DNA from: Lysobacter panacisoli | GTDB taxonomy: Bacteria; Pseudomonadota; Gammaproteobacteria; Xanthomonadales; Xanthomonadaceae | Length of the DNA stretch: 64,000 nucleotides | Direction of reading: 5' to 3' | NCBI RefSeq assembly: GCF_009765165.1 | Contig: NZ_VLNU01000001.1 | Coordinates: forward strand, 3,292,247 to 3,356,246 | Shown: positions 43,109 through 52,202 of the stretch, one piece after another | Numbering within the stretch: position 1 is the stretch's first letter | Layout of the letters: every line of letters begins with the position of its first letter | The notes under the pieces: generated by a model | Database searches by the model: none | The model's input: only the letters and a program-made list of their open reading frames with translations | What the model was told of the DNA's origin: nothing | Translations under genes and position numbers: made by a program

Positions 43109-44521
43109 ATGATCGCCAGACCCTCCACGCACGCGTTGCGACGCGGCGCGATGTCCGCACCGCGGATGCAGAGCTCCGCGACCACCGTTCGGGCCTTGTC
43201 GACCCGCCTTTGCCTGCTCGCGCTTCCGATGGCGGCGTTGCTCGCCTGCCGCGTTGCAGTCGCCTCTCCCTACGAAGAGTCCGCCATGAACACCACGACC
43301 GCAGCAACCGCGAGCGCATCGGCCGCCACGAGCGCCGCCGCCCAGGATCAGTCGATCCGCCCGTTCAAGTTCCATGCGACGCAGGAACAGCTCGACGACC
43401 TTCGCCGGCGCGTCAAGGCAACGAAGTGGCCGGACAAGGAAACCGTCGGCGACCAGTCGCAGGGTGTGCAGCTGGCAACCCTGCGCAAGCTCGCCGAGTA
43501 CTGGGGCAGCGAGTACGACTGGCGTCCGTTCGAAGCTAGGCTGCAGGCGCTGCCCCAGTTCGTCACCAACATCGACGGCGTCGACATCCACTTCATCCAT
43601 GTGCGTTCCAAGCATGCGGGCGCGCTGCCGGTGATCGTCACGCACGGCTGGCCGGGTTCGATCGCCGAGCAGATGAAGATCATCGGACCGCTGACCGACC
43701 CGACCGCGCATGGCGGCAAGGCGAGTGATGCGTTCGACGTAGTGATTCCCTCGCTTCCCGGCTACGGATTTTCTGGAAAGCCGACTGAAACCGGATGGGA
43801 TCCGATCCGCATCGCCCGCGCCTGGGTCGTGCTGATGAAGCGCCTGGGCTACAACCGGTTCGTGGCGCAAGGCGGTGACTGGGGCAATGCCGTCACCGAA
43901 CAGATGGCTCTGCTGAAGGCGCCGGAACTGATCGGCATCCACACGAACATGCCTGCAACCGTGCCGGCGGACATCGAGGCGGCGCTACAGGCGCGCCAGC
44001 CGGCGCCGGCGGGATTGTCCGCTGACGAGAAGCGCGCGTATGAGCAACTCGACTACTTCTATCGCCACGGCCTGGGCTACGCGCAGGAAATGGCGGGGCG
44101 CCCGCAGACCCTGTACGCCATCGCCGACTCCCCGGTCGGCCTGGCGGCGTGGATGCTCGACCACGACGCGACCAGCCTGGCGCTCATCACGCGCGTGTTC
44201 GATGGACAGCCCGAAGGGTTGTCGCGCGACGACGTGCTCGACAACGTGACGCTGTACTGGCTCAGCAATACCGCGGTGTCGTCCGCACGGCTGTACTGGG
44301 AAAGCAAGCTCGCATTCTTCGCGCCGAAGGGCGTGCCGATCCCGGTGGGCGTGAGCGCCTTCCCCGACGAGCTGTACCAGGCACCCAAGAGCTGGACCGA
44401 GCGCGCCTATCCGAAGCTCATCCACTACAACCGGCTCCCGAAGGGCGGCCACTTCGCTGCGTGGGAGCAGCCGGCCGACTTCGTGGACGAGCTTCGGGCG
44501 ACCTTCCGTCCGCTGCGCTGA
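43109..44521 (+). CDS. Exported epoxide hydrolase (EPHX1-like)
   Basis: This 470-residue protein has an EHN N-terminal lid (IRPFKFHATQEQLDDLRRR, about 91-190) and an alpha/beta-hydrolase core: HGWPGS oxyanion motif, nucleophile GGDWGN (D257), and C-terminal histidine in KGGHFAAWEQP. It should open epoxides to diols. Unusually, residues 1-55 form a long basic lead and a hydrophobic stretch (LCLLALPMAALLACRVAVA) that looks like a signal peptide, with LLAC also possible as a lipobox, so it is probably periplasmic. ATG 43109 has GAGGA upstream; later in-frame ATGs exist. It heads an operon with an exported crotonase, a porin and a hydrolase. Confidence 0.88.
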   Translation: MIARPSTHALRRGAMSAPRMQSSATTVRALSTRLCLLALPMAALLACRVAVASPYEESAMNTTTAATASASAATSAAAQDQSIRPFKFHATQEQLDDLRRRVKATKWPDKETVGDQSQGVQLATLRKLAEYWGSEYDWRPFEARLQALPQFVTNIDGVDIHFIHVRSKHAGALPVIVTHGWPGSIAEQMKIIGPLTDPTAHGGKASDAFDVVIPSLPGYGFSGKPTETGWDPIRIARAWVVLMKRLGYNRFVAQGGDWGNAVTEQMALLKAPELIGIHTNMPATVPADIEAALQARQPAPAGLSADEKRAYEQLDYFYRHGLGYAQEMAGRPQTLYAIADSPVGLAAWMLDHDATSLALITRVFDGQPEGLSRDDVLDNVTLYWLSNTAVSSARLYWESKLAFFAPKGVPIPVGVSAFPDELYQAPKSWTERAYPKLIHYNRLPKGGHFAAWEQPADFVDELRATFRPLR

Positions 44522-44551
44522 TGCCGGGTCCGTCCCAACAGGAGCCATGAC

Positions 44552-45499
44552 ATGAAACTGCACACGCTCGTCGCAGCGATCCTTGCCGGAAGCCTCGTGT
44601 TCGCCGCGCCCGCCCGGGCACAGAAGGCGTCCGGGTCCAGCGTCGCCCTGAAGTCCGCCACCGACGCGGAGGACCAGGTCCGTCTTACGCGCGTCACGCC
44701 CGAGTACTGGCGCGTCACGTTCCACAACCCGCCTTACAACATCTACGGCCCGAAGACGATGCCGCAGTTGAACGAGGTCGTCACGGCACTGGAAACCGAT
44801 CCGCGCGTGCGCGTGGTGGTGTTCGAGAGCGACGTGCCCGACTTCTTCCTCACGCATTACGACTTCGTGCCGCCCCTGACCGACACCACCGGTTTGCCTG
44901 ATGGCGCCACCGGACTGCCCCCCCTCCCCGACATGCTGGTGCGTATCAGCAAGGCGCCGGTGGTGTCGATCGCTTCCATCCGCGGCCGCGCGACGGGCGT
45001 CGGCAGCGAGCTCGCGCTGGCCAGCGACATGCGCTTCGCCAGCCGCGAGAAGGCAGTGCTGTCGCAATGGGAGATCGCAGCCGGCCTGGTGCCGGGCGGC
45101 GGCCCCATGTCGCGGCTGCCACGCCTGGTGGGGCGTGGACGTGCGCTCGAGGTCCTGCTGACCGGCAATGACATCGACGGCCCGACCGCCGAGCGTTATG
45201 GCTACGTCAACCGCGCATTGCCCGACGCCGAACTCGATGCGTTCGTCGAGACGATGGCGCGCCGCATCTCCCGCTTCGACAAGCAGGCCATCGCGGACAT
45301 AAAGCGGATCGTGGACGACAGCAGCCTGCCGTCGAACGAGCAGATCGGCGCCGAATGGGCCGGCTTCATCAACTCGGTGCAGCGGCCCGCTGCGCAGCAA
45401 CGCGTGAAGCAGTTGATGGAACTGGGCCTGCAGCAGAAGCCGGACGTCGAGAAGCGCCTGCCCGAGTACACGGGCAAGCTCGGCGGCACCGCGGATTGA
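44552..45499 (+). CDS. Crotonase-fold protein with signal peptide
   Basis: This 315-residue protein begins with a clear signal peptide (MKLHTLVAAILAGSLVFA, cut after APARA). The crotonase domain keeps both catalytic-type glutamates: IRGRATGVGSELALASDM and VLSQWEIAAGLVPGGGP. It shares ERYGYVNRALPD with the cytoplasmic paralogue at 26310. A crotonase outside the cytoplasm is unexpected because CoA thioesters are cytoplasmic, so the substrate may not be a CoA ester. CAGGAG lies upstream of ATG 44552. It sits between the epoxide hydrolase (30 bp) and the porin (20 bp). Confidence 0.87.
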   Translation: MKLHTLVAAILAGSLVFAAPARAQKASGSSVALKSATDAEDQVRLTRVTPEYWRVTFHNPPYNIYGPKTMPQLNEVVTALETDPRVRVVVFESDVPDFFLTHYDFVPPLTDTTGLPDGATGLPPLPDMLVRISKAPVVSIASIRGRATGVGSELALASDMRFASREKAVLSQWEIAAGLVPGGGPMSRLPRLVGRGRALEVLLTGNDIDGPTAERYGYVNRALPDAELDAFVETMARRISRFDKQAIADIKRIVDDSSLPSNEQIGAEWAGFINSVQRPAAQQRVKQLMELGLQQKPDVEKRLPEYTGKLGGTAD

Positions 45500-45519
45500 G
45501 TCGGGCGGGCAGGGCGGAC

Positions 45520-46818
45520 ATGGACACCCGGACGAAACCGCTCCTGCCGATGGTGCTCGCAGCGGCGCTGTCATGGACGAACAGTGCCGCCGCGCAAAAC
45601 GTCACGGATGGCAGATTCGACGATCGCATCACCGGAGACTGGGGTGGCGCCCGGACGCAGCTCTCGCAACGAGGACTCGACATGTCGCTGGCGTACATCA
45701 ACGAGTGGTTGCACAACACGTCGGGCGGCGAACGTGACGCGACCGCGTGTGCGGACCAGTTCGCGCTGGCCTTCGATGCGGACCTGGACACCATGCTCGG
45801 ATGGCGCGGCGCGTCCTTCCACGTCCTGGTCACCAACCGCAACGGCCCGCAGCTGGACGCCAGGGCCGGCCTTGGCACGCTGCTGGAGACGCATGAGATC
45901 TACGGCCGCGGCCACTACACGCGACTGACGCGGTTCTACCTGCAGCAGGCGTTGTTCGACGACCGCCTTGTGTTGAAGCTCGGCCGCAGCGACGTCGATT
46001 TCTTCCCGCTGTCGTGCGAGTTCATCAACATCAGCTTCTGCGGCGCGTTGCCGGGCTACCACAGCAACGGCTGGTACACGTGGCCGATCGGCCAGTACTT
46101 CGCCAACGCAACCTTCCGGCCGACGGCGCGGACCTATGTGAAAGTCGGCGCCAACGATGTCAATCCGCGCAACCTCGAGGGCGACCAGAGCCTGCGACTA
46201 CGTACGCCGCACGACGACAACGACGGCGTGCTGGCCAACCTCGAGGCGGGCTGGCTACCGGTGCTGGCGGGCCGTCTGGACGGCGCGTATCGCGTCGGCG
46301 CATGGCGCAACAGCGTGGACCAGCCGGACCTGTTGCTCGACACACAGCGGCAACCGGTGCCGGTGACGGGCGGCGATCCTCTGATGCGCACACGTTCCGA
46401 CGGCTGGTACGCCATGGCGCAGCAGGCGCTATGGACGAACGGCACCGGACGCTCGCTGACGATGTTCGCCAACCTCTCCAAGTCCGACCCCGACGTGGAT
46501 CGCGTGGATCAGGTCGCGTCGATTGGTCTGTGGCTGCACGCGCCGTTCGCCAGACGACCCCATGATCGCCTCGGCTTCGCTGTCGGCCAGAACCGCGTGA
46601 GCGCGCAGGCGCGGGAGTCGGAACGGCTGTCGAATACCGCGACCGGCACAGACGGCGCGCTGCCGCACAAGGAAACACCTGTGGAAGTGAACTACCAGTT
46701 CGCCATCGCGCGCGGGCTCTGGCTGATGCCGAGCGTGCAGCACGTACGCAACCCAGGCGGGCGCGACGAAAACAACGATGCGCTCGTCTGGGGCCTGAAG
46801 TTGAGCGCGATGTTCTAG
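45520..46818 (+). CDS. OprB-family carbohydrate-selective porin
   Basis: This 432-residue outer-membrane protein has a signal peptide (PMVLAAALSWTNSAAAQ) and the OprB start DRITGDWGGARTQLSQRGLD, followed by repeating amphipathic strands and a terminal aromatic residue (LSAMF), as expected for a beta-barrel. OprB-type porins admit sugars or other small solutes. Here it lies in an operon of exported hydrolases, so it may admit their substrate or release a product. The spacing from the crotonase gene is 20 bp; ATG 45520 has an AGGGCGG site. Confidence 0.9.
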   Translation: MDTRTKPLLPMVLAAALSWTNSAAAQNVTDGRFDDRITGDWGGARTQLSQRGLDMSLAYINEWLHNTSGGERDATACADQFALAFDADLDTMLGWRGASFHVLVTNRNGPQLDARAGLGTLLETHEIYGRGHYTRLTRFYLQQALFDDRLVLKLGRSDVDFFPLSCEFINISFCGALPGYHSNGWYTWPIGQYFANATFRPTARTYVKVGANDVNPRNLEGDQSLRLRTPHDDNDGVLANLEAGWLPVLAGRLDGAYRVGAWRNSVDQPDLLLDTQRQPVPVTGGDPLMRTRSDGWYAMAQQALWTNGTGRSLTMFANLSKSDPDVDRVDQVASIGLWLHAPFARRPHDRLGFAVGQNRVSAQARESERLSNTATGTDGALPHKETPVEVNYQFAIARGLWLMPSVQHVRNPGGRDENNDALVWGLKLSAMF

Positions 46819-46871
46819 ACAGCGACACAGTGCGTCACATGTCGCCATTCGAACCTGCCACGGAGATCGTC

Positions 46872-47954
46872 ATGGACAGTTACAGAAACAGCAGTGCCGA
46901 CAACATCGATGAGGACCGCCGCCTGATCGTGGGCGTTGCAGCCCTCGGCGCGATCACCGCTCCCTTCGTCATGGTGTCGAGCGCTAGCGCGCGTGCACGT
47001 GCCCAGGCGGCGTCGCCAAAAGTCGGCAGCTCCAGCGTGGCCTCCGATTTGTTGGGCCCGCTCAAGCACGTGCGTGCCGGCGTTCTGGACGTGGCGTACA
47101 TCGACCGCGGTCCGGCCGACGGCCCGCCGGTACTGCTGCTGCATGGATGGCCTTACGACATCCACAGCTACGAAGAAGTGGTTCCGCTGCTGGTGGCAGC
47201 GGGGCATCGCGTGATCGTTCCGTATCTGCGCGGTTACGGAGAAACGCGGTTCACCTCCGCCGATGCGACGCGCAATGGACAGCCGGCGGCGCTCGCCGAC
47301 GACGTCGTCCAGCTGATGGACGCATTGCATATCGGCAAGGCGCTTCTGGCCGGTTTCGACTGGGGCGCGCGCTCGGCGGCGATCGTCGCGGCGCTGTGGC
47401 CCGATCGCGTGAGCGCGCTGGTCTCCGTCAGCGGATATCTGATCGGAAGCCAGCAGGCGGCATTAACCCCGTTACCGCCCGCCGCGGAGCTGCAGTGGTG
47501 GTACCAGTTCTACTTCGCGACGGAGCGCGGCCGTGTGGGTTACGAGCAGAACCGTCGGGACTTCGCGCGCCTCATCTGGAAGCTCGCCTCGCCGCAGTGG
47601 GCGTTCGACGACTCGACCTTCGAGCGCACCGCGGCGTCGCTGGAGAATCCCGACCACGTCGCGATCGTCATCCACAACTACCGCTGGCGACTCGCATTGG
47701 CGCAGGGCGAGGCGCGGTACGACGACATCGAGCGGCAGCTGGCGGCCGCGCCGTCGATCTCCGTACCGACGATCACCATCGAGGGCGATGCCAACGGCGC
47801 GCCGCATCCGGCGCCTGAAAGCTACGCCAAACGCTTCACGGGACCGTACGAGCATCGCCTGTTCACCGGTGGCATAGGCCACAACCCGCCGCAGGAGTCC
47901 CCGAAGGACTTCGCGAAGGCGGTGATTGACGCGGCGCGCATCGGGCCGGCGTAA
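46872..47954 (+). CDS. Alpha/beta-hydrolase, epoxide-hydrolase/dehalogenase type, probably exported
   Basis: This 360-residue protein has an alpha/beta-hydrolase core with LLLHGWPYDIHSY and an aspartate nucleophile in AGFDWGARSA (D163), as in epoxide hydrolases and haloalkane dehalogenases; a C-terminal histidine lies in GGIGHNPPQE. The N-terminus has EDRRLIVGVAALGAITAPF followed by SASARARAQA, which looks like a Tat-type signal with one RR pair, so export is likely. ATG 46872 is chosen for its CGGAGA site; ATG 46839 is in frame. It closes the epoxide hydrolase-crotonase-porin operon. Confidence 0.82.
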   Translation: MDSYRNSSADNIDEDRRLIVGVAALGAITAPFVMVSSASARARAQAASPKVGSSSVASDLLGPLKHVRAGVLDVAYIDRGPADGPPVLLLHGWPYDIHSYEEVVPLLVAAGHRVIVPYLRGYGETRFTSADATRNGQPAALADDVVQLMDALHIGKALLAGFDWGARSAAIVAALWPDRVSALVSVSGYLIGSQQAALTPLPPAAELQWWYQFYFATERGRVGYEQNRRDFARLIWKLASPQWAFDDSTFERTAASLENPDHVAIVIHNYRWRLALAQGEARYDDIERQLAAAPSISVPTITIEGDANGAPHPAPESYAKRFTGPYEHRLFTGGIGHNPPQESPKDFAKAVIDAARIGPA

Positions 47955-47963
47955 CGGTGGTGT

Positions 47964-48007
47964 GTGTCGAAACGTATCCGCCGCGCGGACGGATACATCC
48001 GCGACAC
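47964..48007. promoter_or_regulatory. Nested inverted repeats in the 276-bp gap
   Basis: An inner repeat GTATCCG (47974-47980) with CGGATAC (47990-47996) is nested in an outer GTGTCG (47964-47969) with CGACAC (48002-48007). It could be an RNA hairpin ending the upstream operon or an operator for the CcdA gene. No gene is supported in 47955-48230. Confidence 0.35.
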
Positions 48008-48230
48008 GAAACCGGCGATACGCGAAACAGATGGGATACACGCGGGGCGTGAACTGCGCGCACGCCGAAGCCGCAACCGGTTCCGGCGTCGAGCGATGCC
48101 ACCCGGTGTCGCGACAACGGCAGGAGCGTGCCATGACCATCGCGCAACGCAATCAGCGGAGCCGCTTCCGCGGCCCGCATCGCATCCGTCGAAGGGCGGA
48201 CGTCGTGGTATCGGAACCGGAGGGCGAAGG

Positions 48231-48935
48231 ATGATCGAGTACCTACTCGCAGCCGCTGCAGGCGTTGCGACCGTGCTGTCGCCCTGCATCCTGCCGATCC
48301 TCCCGATCGTGCTCGCGACGACCGCCGGGCAATCGCGCAGCCAGCCGTTGCTGATCGTCATCGGATTCACGGCGACGTTCGCGGCGGGCGGCATCGCGCT
48401 CGGCACGCTGGCCGGATCGTCCGGACAGGCCCAGGACGCGATCCGCACGGGCGCGATCCTGCTCCTGCTGCTCGCCGGCATTGTTTGCGTCTGGAGCCGG
48501 CCATTCGACTGGCTCACGGCACGCGTGCAGGGTCTGCTCGCGCCGTTCTCGAACGGCGCGCCTGGCGCGCTGCAAGGCGTCGGTCCAACCGGTCCGTTGC
48601 TCATCGGCGCGTCGCTCGGCGTGGCGTGGACGCCCTGTGCCGGGCCCGTGCTCGCATCGGTCCTTGCACTCGCTGCGAGTGCACAGGCTCCGGGCAAATC
48701 CACCGCGTTGCTCGGGCTCTACGCGATCGGCGCGGGCGTGCCGATGCTCGCCATCGCCTACGGCGGGAACTGGGTCTCCTCGCGGTTGACCTCGTTGACG
48801 CGTCGCGCCGATCTGCTTCGCAAGGGCTTCGGAGTAATCGCGATCGCGGTCGCCGTGCTCCAGCTTCTTCATTACGACATCGCATTCACCGCATGGGCCA
48901 CGCAGTGGCTGCCTGCGGTCTCCACCGGACTTTGA
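48231..48935 (+). CDS. CcdA-like thiol-disulfide transporter
   Basis: This 234-residue membrane protein has six hydrophobic segments and the two CcdA cysteine motifs, LSPCILPILPIVLA (near residue 18) and AWTPCAGPVLASVLAL (near residue 138). CcdA/DsbD-core proteins carry reducing equivalents across the inner membrane to periplasmic thioredoxin-like proteins. The thioredoxin-like lipoprotein gene begins 3 bp after its stop, so the pair works as a split DipZ/DsbD. ATG 48231 has GGAGGG 5 bases upstream. Confidence 0.9.
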   Translation: MIEYLLAAAAGVATVLSPCILPILPIVLATTAGQSRSQPLLIVIGFTATFAAGGIALGTLAGSSGQAQDAIRTGAILLLLLAGIVCVWSRPFDWLTARVQGLLAPFSNGAPGALQGVGPTGPLLIGASLGVAWTPCAGPVLASVLALAASAQAPGKSTALLGLYAIGAGVPMLAIAYGGNWVSSRLTSLTRRADLLRKGFGVIAIAVAVLQLLHYDIAFTAWATQWLPAVSTGL

Positions 48936-48938
48936 ATC

Positions 48939-49496
48939 ATGATCAAGCAAACCATCAGCGTTCTCGCCGCCTGCCTGCTCGCCGTCGCGTGCAGTAGCGG
49001 GGCACAGGAAGATCCGCGCGAGCCGTCGAGCGAAACGCCGGAGCTCGCCACCGGCGCGCCGGAGTTCACGGGTATCTCCCATTGGCTCAACAGCGATCCA
49101 CTGACCATGCAGCAGCTGCGCGGCAAGGTGGTGCTGGTCGAGTTCTGGACCTACGACTGCATCAACTGCATCCACGTGATGCCTCATGTGAAGCAGTGGC
49201 ACCAGCGGTACAAGGACCAGGGACTGGTGGTCGTCGGCGTGCACACGCCCGAGTACGGCCACGAACGCATCCTCGACAACCTGCAATCGGCCGTGAAGCG
49301 TTTCGGCATCGAGTATCCGGTCGCGCAGGACAACGGCTACCACACCTGGAACGCGTTCGGGAACCGCTACTGGCCGGCGCTCTATCTGATCGACCAGCAG
49401 GGACAGATCGTCTACCGCCATGCGGGCGAGGGCGATTACGACACCACCGAGGCACAGATCCAGCGCCTCCTGCGCAAGAACGCGACAGGCGCGTGA
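48939..49496 (+). CDS. Thioredoxin-like lipoprotein (DipZ C-terminal type)
   Basis: This 185-residue protein has a lipoprotein signal (VLAACLLAVACSS) and a thioredoxin fold with the active site WTYDCINCIHVMP (C74 and C77), as in the periplasmic domain of DipZ and in TlpA-like reductases. It should receive electrons from the adjacent CcdA-like protein and reduce periplasmic disulfides or peroxides. MsrA, cupin and other redox genes lie within a few kilobases, which fits a periplasmic redox-repair role. Confidence 0.88.
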   Translation: MIKQTISVLAACLLAVACSSGAQEDPREPSSETPELATGAPEFTGISHWLNSDPLTMQQLRGKVVLVEFWTYDCINCIHVMPHVKQWHQRYKDQGLVVVGVHTPEYGHERILDNLQSAVKRFGIEYPVAQDNGYHTWNAFGNRYWPALYLIDQQGQIVYRHAGEGDYDTTEAQIQRLLRKNATGA

Positions 49497-49515
49497 GAAC
49501 ACAGGAGACCACCCC

Positions 49516-50319
49516 ATGACCACGCAAGACAAAGGCACGGCACTGATTACCGGCGCATCCGCCGGCATCGGCGCCATCTACGCCGACCGGCTGGCCCGCG
49601 AAGGCTACGACCTCGTCCTGGTTGCACGCAGTGCAGACAGGCTCGAGCAACTGGCGAAACGAATTTCCGAGACGACCGGGCGCACGGTCCGGACCATCGC
49701 GGCCGACCTCACCCACACGCAGGACCTGGAGTGGGTGGAGGAGGCGCTGACCACCGACGCGAGGATCTCGATGCTGGTGAACAACGCGGGCGCGGGATCC
49801 ACAGCACACCTCCAGGACCTCGATAACGCCAGCATCGAACGGATGATCGCCCTCAACGTCACCGCGCTGACACGCCTCGCGCGCGCAGCCGCGACCGCGT
49901 TCGTCGCGAGGGGAGGGGGCACCATCGTCAACATGGGCTCCATTCTCGCCGTGGCACCGGAAGTGCTGAGCGGCGGCGTCTACGGGGGCACCAAGGCGTA
50001 TGTGCTGGCGTTCTCGCAGTCGCTCCTGCACGAGTTCGGCGACAAGGGCGTCCGCGTCCAGGTCGTCCTTCCGGGCGCGACGGCCACCGATTTCTGGGAG
50101 CTATCCGGAACGCCGGTCGAAGCATTGCCGTCGAACATCGTCATGAGCGCCGACGACGCGGTCGACGCTGCGCTGGCTGGGCTCAAGCTCGGCGAGTTCG
50201 CCACGTTCCCGTCGCTCCCGGACATCAACGACTGGAATGCGTTCGACAGTTCGCGTCGCGCGTTGCTGCCGGGGCTTTCACGCACAACGCCGGCGCCACG
50301 CTACGGCACCGGCGGATGA
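49516..50319 (+). CDS. SDR-family oxidoreductase
   Basis: This 267-residue short-chain dehydrogenase has TGASAGIG cofactor loop, ADLTH, NNAGAGS, a serine in VNMGSILA and catalytic YGGTK. It is close in pattern to the SDR group that includes DltE-like ketoreductases. The start ATG 49516 has AGGAG about 8 bases upstream and follows the thioredoxin gene by 19 bp, so it may be part of that operon. The divergence in function is unclear; no substrate can be named. Confidence 0.9.
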   Translation: MTTQDKGTALITGASAGIGAIYADRLAREGYDLVLVARSADRLEQLAKRISETTGRTVRTIAADLTHTQDLEWVEEALTTDARISMLVNNAGAGSTAHLQDLDNASIERMIALNVTALTRLARAAATAFVARGGGTIVNMGSILAVAPEVLSGGVYGGTKAYVLAFSQSLLHEFGDKGVRVQVVLPGATATDFWELSGTPVEALPSNIVMSADDAVDAALAGLKLGEFATFPSLPDINDWNAFDSSRRALLPGLSRTTPAPRYGTGG

Positions 50320-50379
50320 ACGCGCGCGACGCCCTGCGCTCTGGCAGGCTGGGCGTCTCCCCACACGAAGCAGGCGCCC

Positions 50380-51297
50380 ATGGACCGCATCGAAGCGATG
50401 AAGATCTTCATTGCCGCGCTGGACGAGGGCAGCCTTGCCGGCGCGAGCCGCAAGACCGGCAGATCCGCGGCGGCGGTGAGTCGCGCCGTCGCGTACCTGG
50501 AAGCGCACGTTGGCGTGCCGTTGTTGCACCGGACGACCCGTTCGATCCGCCTGAGCGAAGCAGGCGAACGGTACTCGGCGGCGTGTCGGAAGATCCTCGC
50601 CGATCTGGATGAGGCCGACCGCCAGGCCGCGGGCGAACGCTCGGTGCCGCGAGGAACGCTGACCATCAGTTCCACCGTGTTCGTGGGAGTGGAAGTCCTT
50701 CGTCCGATCGTCGACGCGTTCATGAGCGAATTCCCGACGGTGAACGTGCGCATGTACCTGCTGGAGCGTCCCGTGAACCTGGTGGACGAAGGCATCGATG
50801 TGGCGCTTCGCATCACGCACCTGTCGGATTCCACGCTGGTGGCGCAGCACATCGGCGAAGCGCGGCGCGTTGTCGTGGCGTCGCCGCGCTATCTCGCTAC
50901 GCACCCGCGCATCGACGAACCGGGCGACCTGGCGCGCCACTCGATCGTCACGATGCAGCACATGGGCCTGGATTCATGGAGCTTTCCTGCCCCGGAAGGC
51001 TCGACCGTCCCGCGCTCGGTGGCGTTCGTGCCGCGGTTGGTGGTCAACAACGTGCAGGCGGCGGTGGGATCTGCCGTGGACGGCAACGGCGTGACGCGGC
51101 TGCTTTCTTACCACGTAGCAGGCCAGGTGGAGCGCGATGAACTGCGGGTGATCCTGCCTGAGTTTGAACCGGCGCCGCTTCCCATCAGCCTTGTGTCGCC
51201 GTATGGACGCCTGTCCGTGCCGAAGGTGCGGGCGTTCGTCGATTTTGCTTTGCCGAGGCTCAGGGCGCAGTTCGCCCGCTCGACGCTGGCATCGTAG
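50380..51297 (+). CDS. LysR-family transcriptional regulator
   Basis: This 305-residue regulator has the winged helix-turn-helix (MKIFIAALDEGSLAGASRK, AAVSRAVAYLEAHVGVPLLHRTTR in parts) and an effector domain with typical VDVALRI-like (EGIDVALRITHL) and VVVASPRYLATHP segments, resembling the CrgA/DmlR branch. It lies 60 bp after an SDR gene in the same direction and 143 bp before another SDR, and either could be its target. No T-N11-A box stands out in the gap 51298-51440. Confidence 0.93.
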   Translation: MDRIEAMKIFIAALDEGSLAGASRKTGRSAAAVSRAVAYLEAHVGVPLLHRTTRSIRLSEAGERYSAACRKILADLDEADRQAAGERSVPRGTLTISSTVFVGVEVLRPIVDAFMSEFPTVNVRMYLLERPVNLVDEGIDVALRITHLSDSTLVAQHIGEARRVVVASPRYLATHPRIDEPGDLARHSIVTMQHMGLDSWSFPAPEGSTVPRSVAFVPRLVVNNVQAAVGSAVDGNGVTRLLSYHVAGQVERDELRVILPEFEPAPLPISLVSPYGRLSVPKVRAFVDFALPRLRAQFARSTLAS

Positions 51298-51440
51298 GAG
51301 ACGATTCCACCGTTTCGCGGAAGAATGTCTGCCGGAATGCATGGATTCGCAGAACCGGGTTGCGTCCCTAGATTGAGCTTCGTCGGAAACACGCCGCATC
51401 AAGTGGCGAAACCGATCCCCCATCAATCCGGAGCAACACC

Positions 51441-52151
51441 ATGAGCAGTTCCCGCAAAGTAGTCATCATTACCGGCGCCTCGCAGGGCATCGGTGCCGGC
51501 CTGGTCCAGGCCTTCCGCGATCGTGACTTCCGCGTCATCGCCAACTCGCGGTCGATCAAGCCGTCGACCGATCCCGACGTTCTCGCCGTCGCCGGCGACA
51601 TCTCCGACCGCGCCGTCGCACAGCGCATCGTCGAAGAAGGCCTCGCGCGTTTCGGCCGCATCGATACGCTAGTGAACAACGCCGGCATCTTCACCGCCAA
51701 GCCTTTCACCCAGTTCGACGCCGACGATTACGCGAACAACGTCGCGATCAACCTGACGGGCTTCTTCCACATCACGCAGCTCGCCATCGAGCAGATGGAG
51801 AAGCAGGGCGCGGGCCACGTGGTCACCATCACCACGAGTCTGACCGATCACGCGATCGACGGCGTTCCGTCCGTCCTCGCATCGCTGACCAAGGGTGGCC
51901 TCAATGCGGCGACGAAGTCGCTGGCCATCGAGTACGCGAAGCGCGGCATTCGCGTGAACGCCGTATCGCCGGGCGTGATCCGCACGCCGATGCACGCGCC
52001 GGAAACGCATGAATGGCTGGCCGCGCTGCACCCGGTCGGCCGCCTGGGCGAGATCTCCGACGTCACGCAGGCCGTGCTTTTCCTCGAGTCGGCCGGCTTC
52101 GTCACCGGCGAGATCCTGCACGTCGACGGCGGCCAGAGCGCCGGCCACTGA
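51441..52151 (+). CDS. SDR-fold protein lacking the catalytic tyrosine
   Basis: This 236-residue protein has the SDR fold with ITGASQGIG, NNAGIFT and a C-terminal FVTGEILHVDGGQ, as in classical enzymes. The active-site block reads PSVLASLTKGGLN: the lysine is in place but the position four before it, normally tyrosine, is alanine. The preceding serine region (TITTSLTD) is kept. It may be a non-classical enzyme or a binding protein. ATG 51441 has CGGAG upstream, and the tautomerase-like gene follows after 51 bp, probably in the same operon. Confidence 0.88.
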   Translation: MSSSRKVVIITGASQGIGAGLVQAFRDRDFRVIANSRSIKPSTDPDVLAVAGDISDRAVAQRIVEEGLARFGRIDTLVNNAGIFTAKPFTQFDADDYANNVAINLTGFFHITQLAIEQMEKQGAGHVVTITTSLTDHAIDGVPSVLASLTKGGLNAATKSLAIEYAKRGIRVNAVSPGVIRTPMHAPETHEWLAALHPVGRLGEISDVTQAVLFLESAGFVTGEILHVDGGQSAGH

Positions 52152-52202
52152 CCTCCAACCCGGGGCGGGGGAGACCTCGCCCCATTCGACAGGAGCAAGG
52201 CA

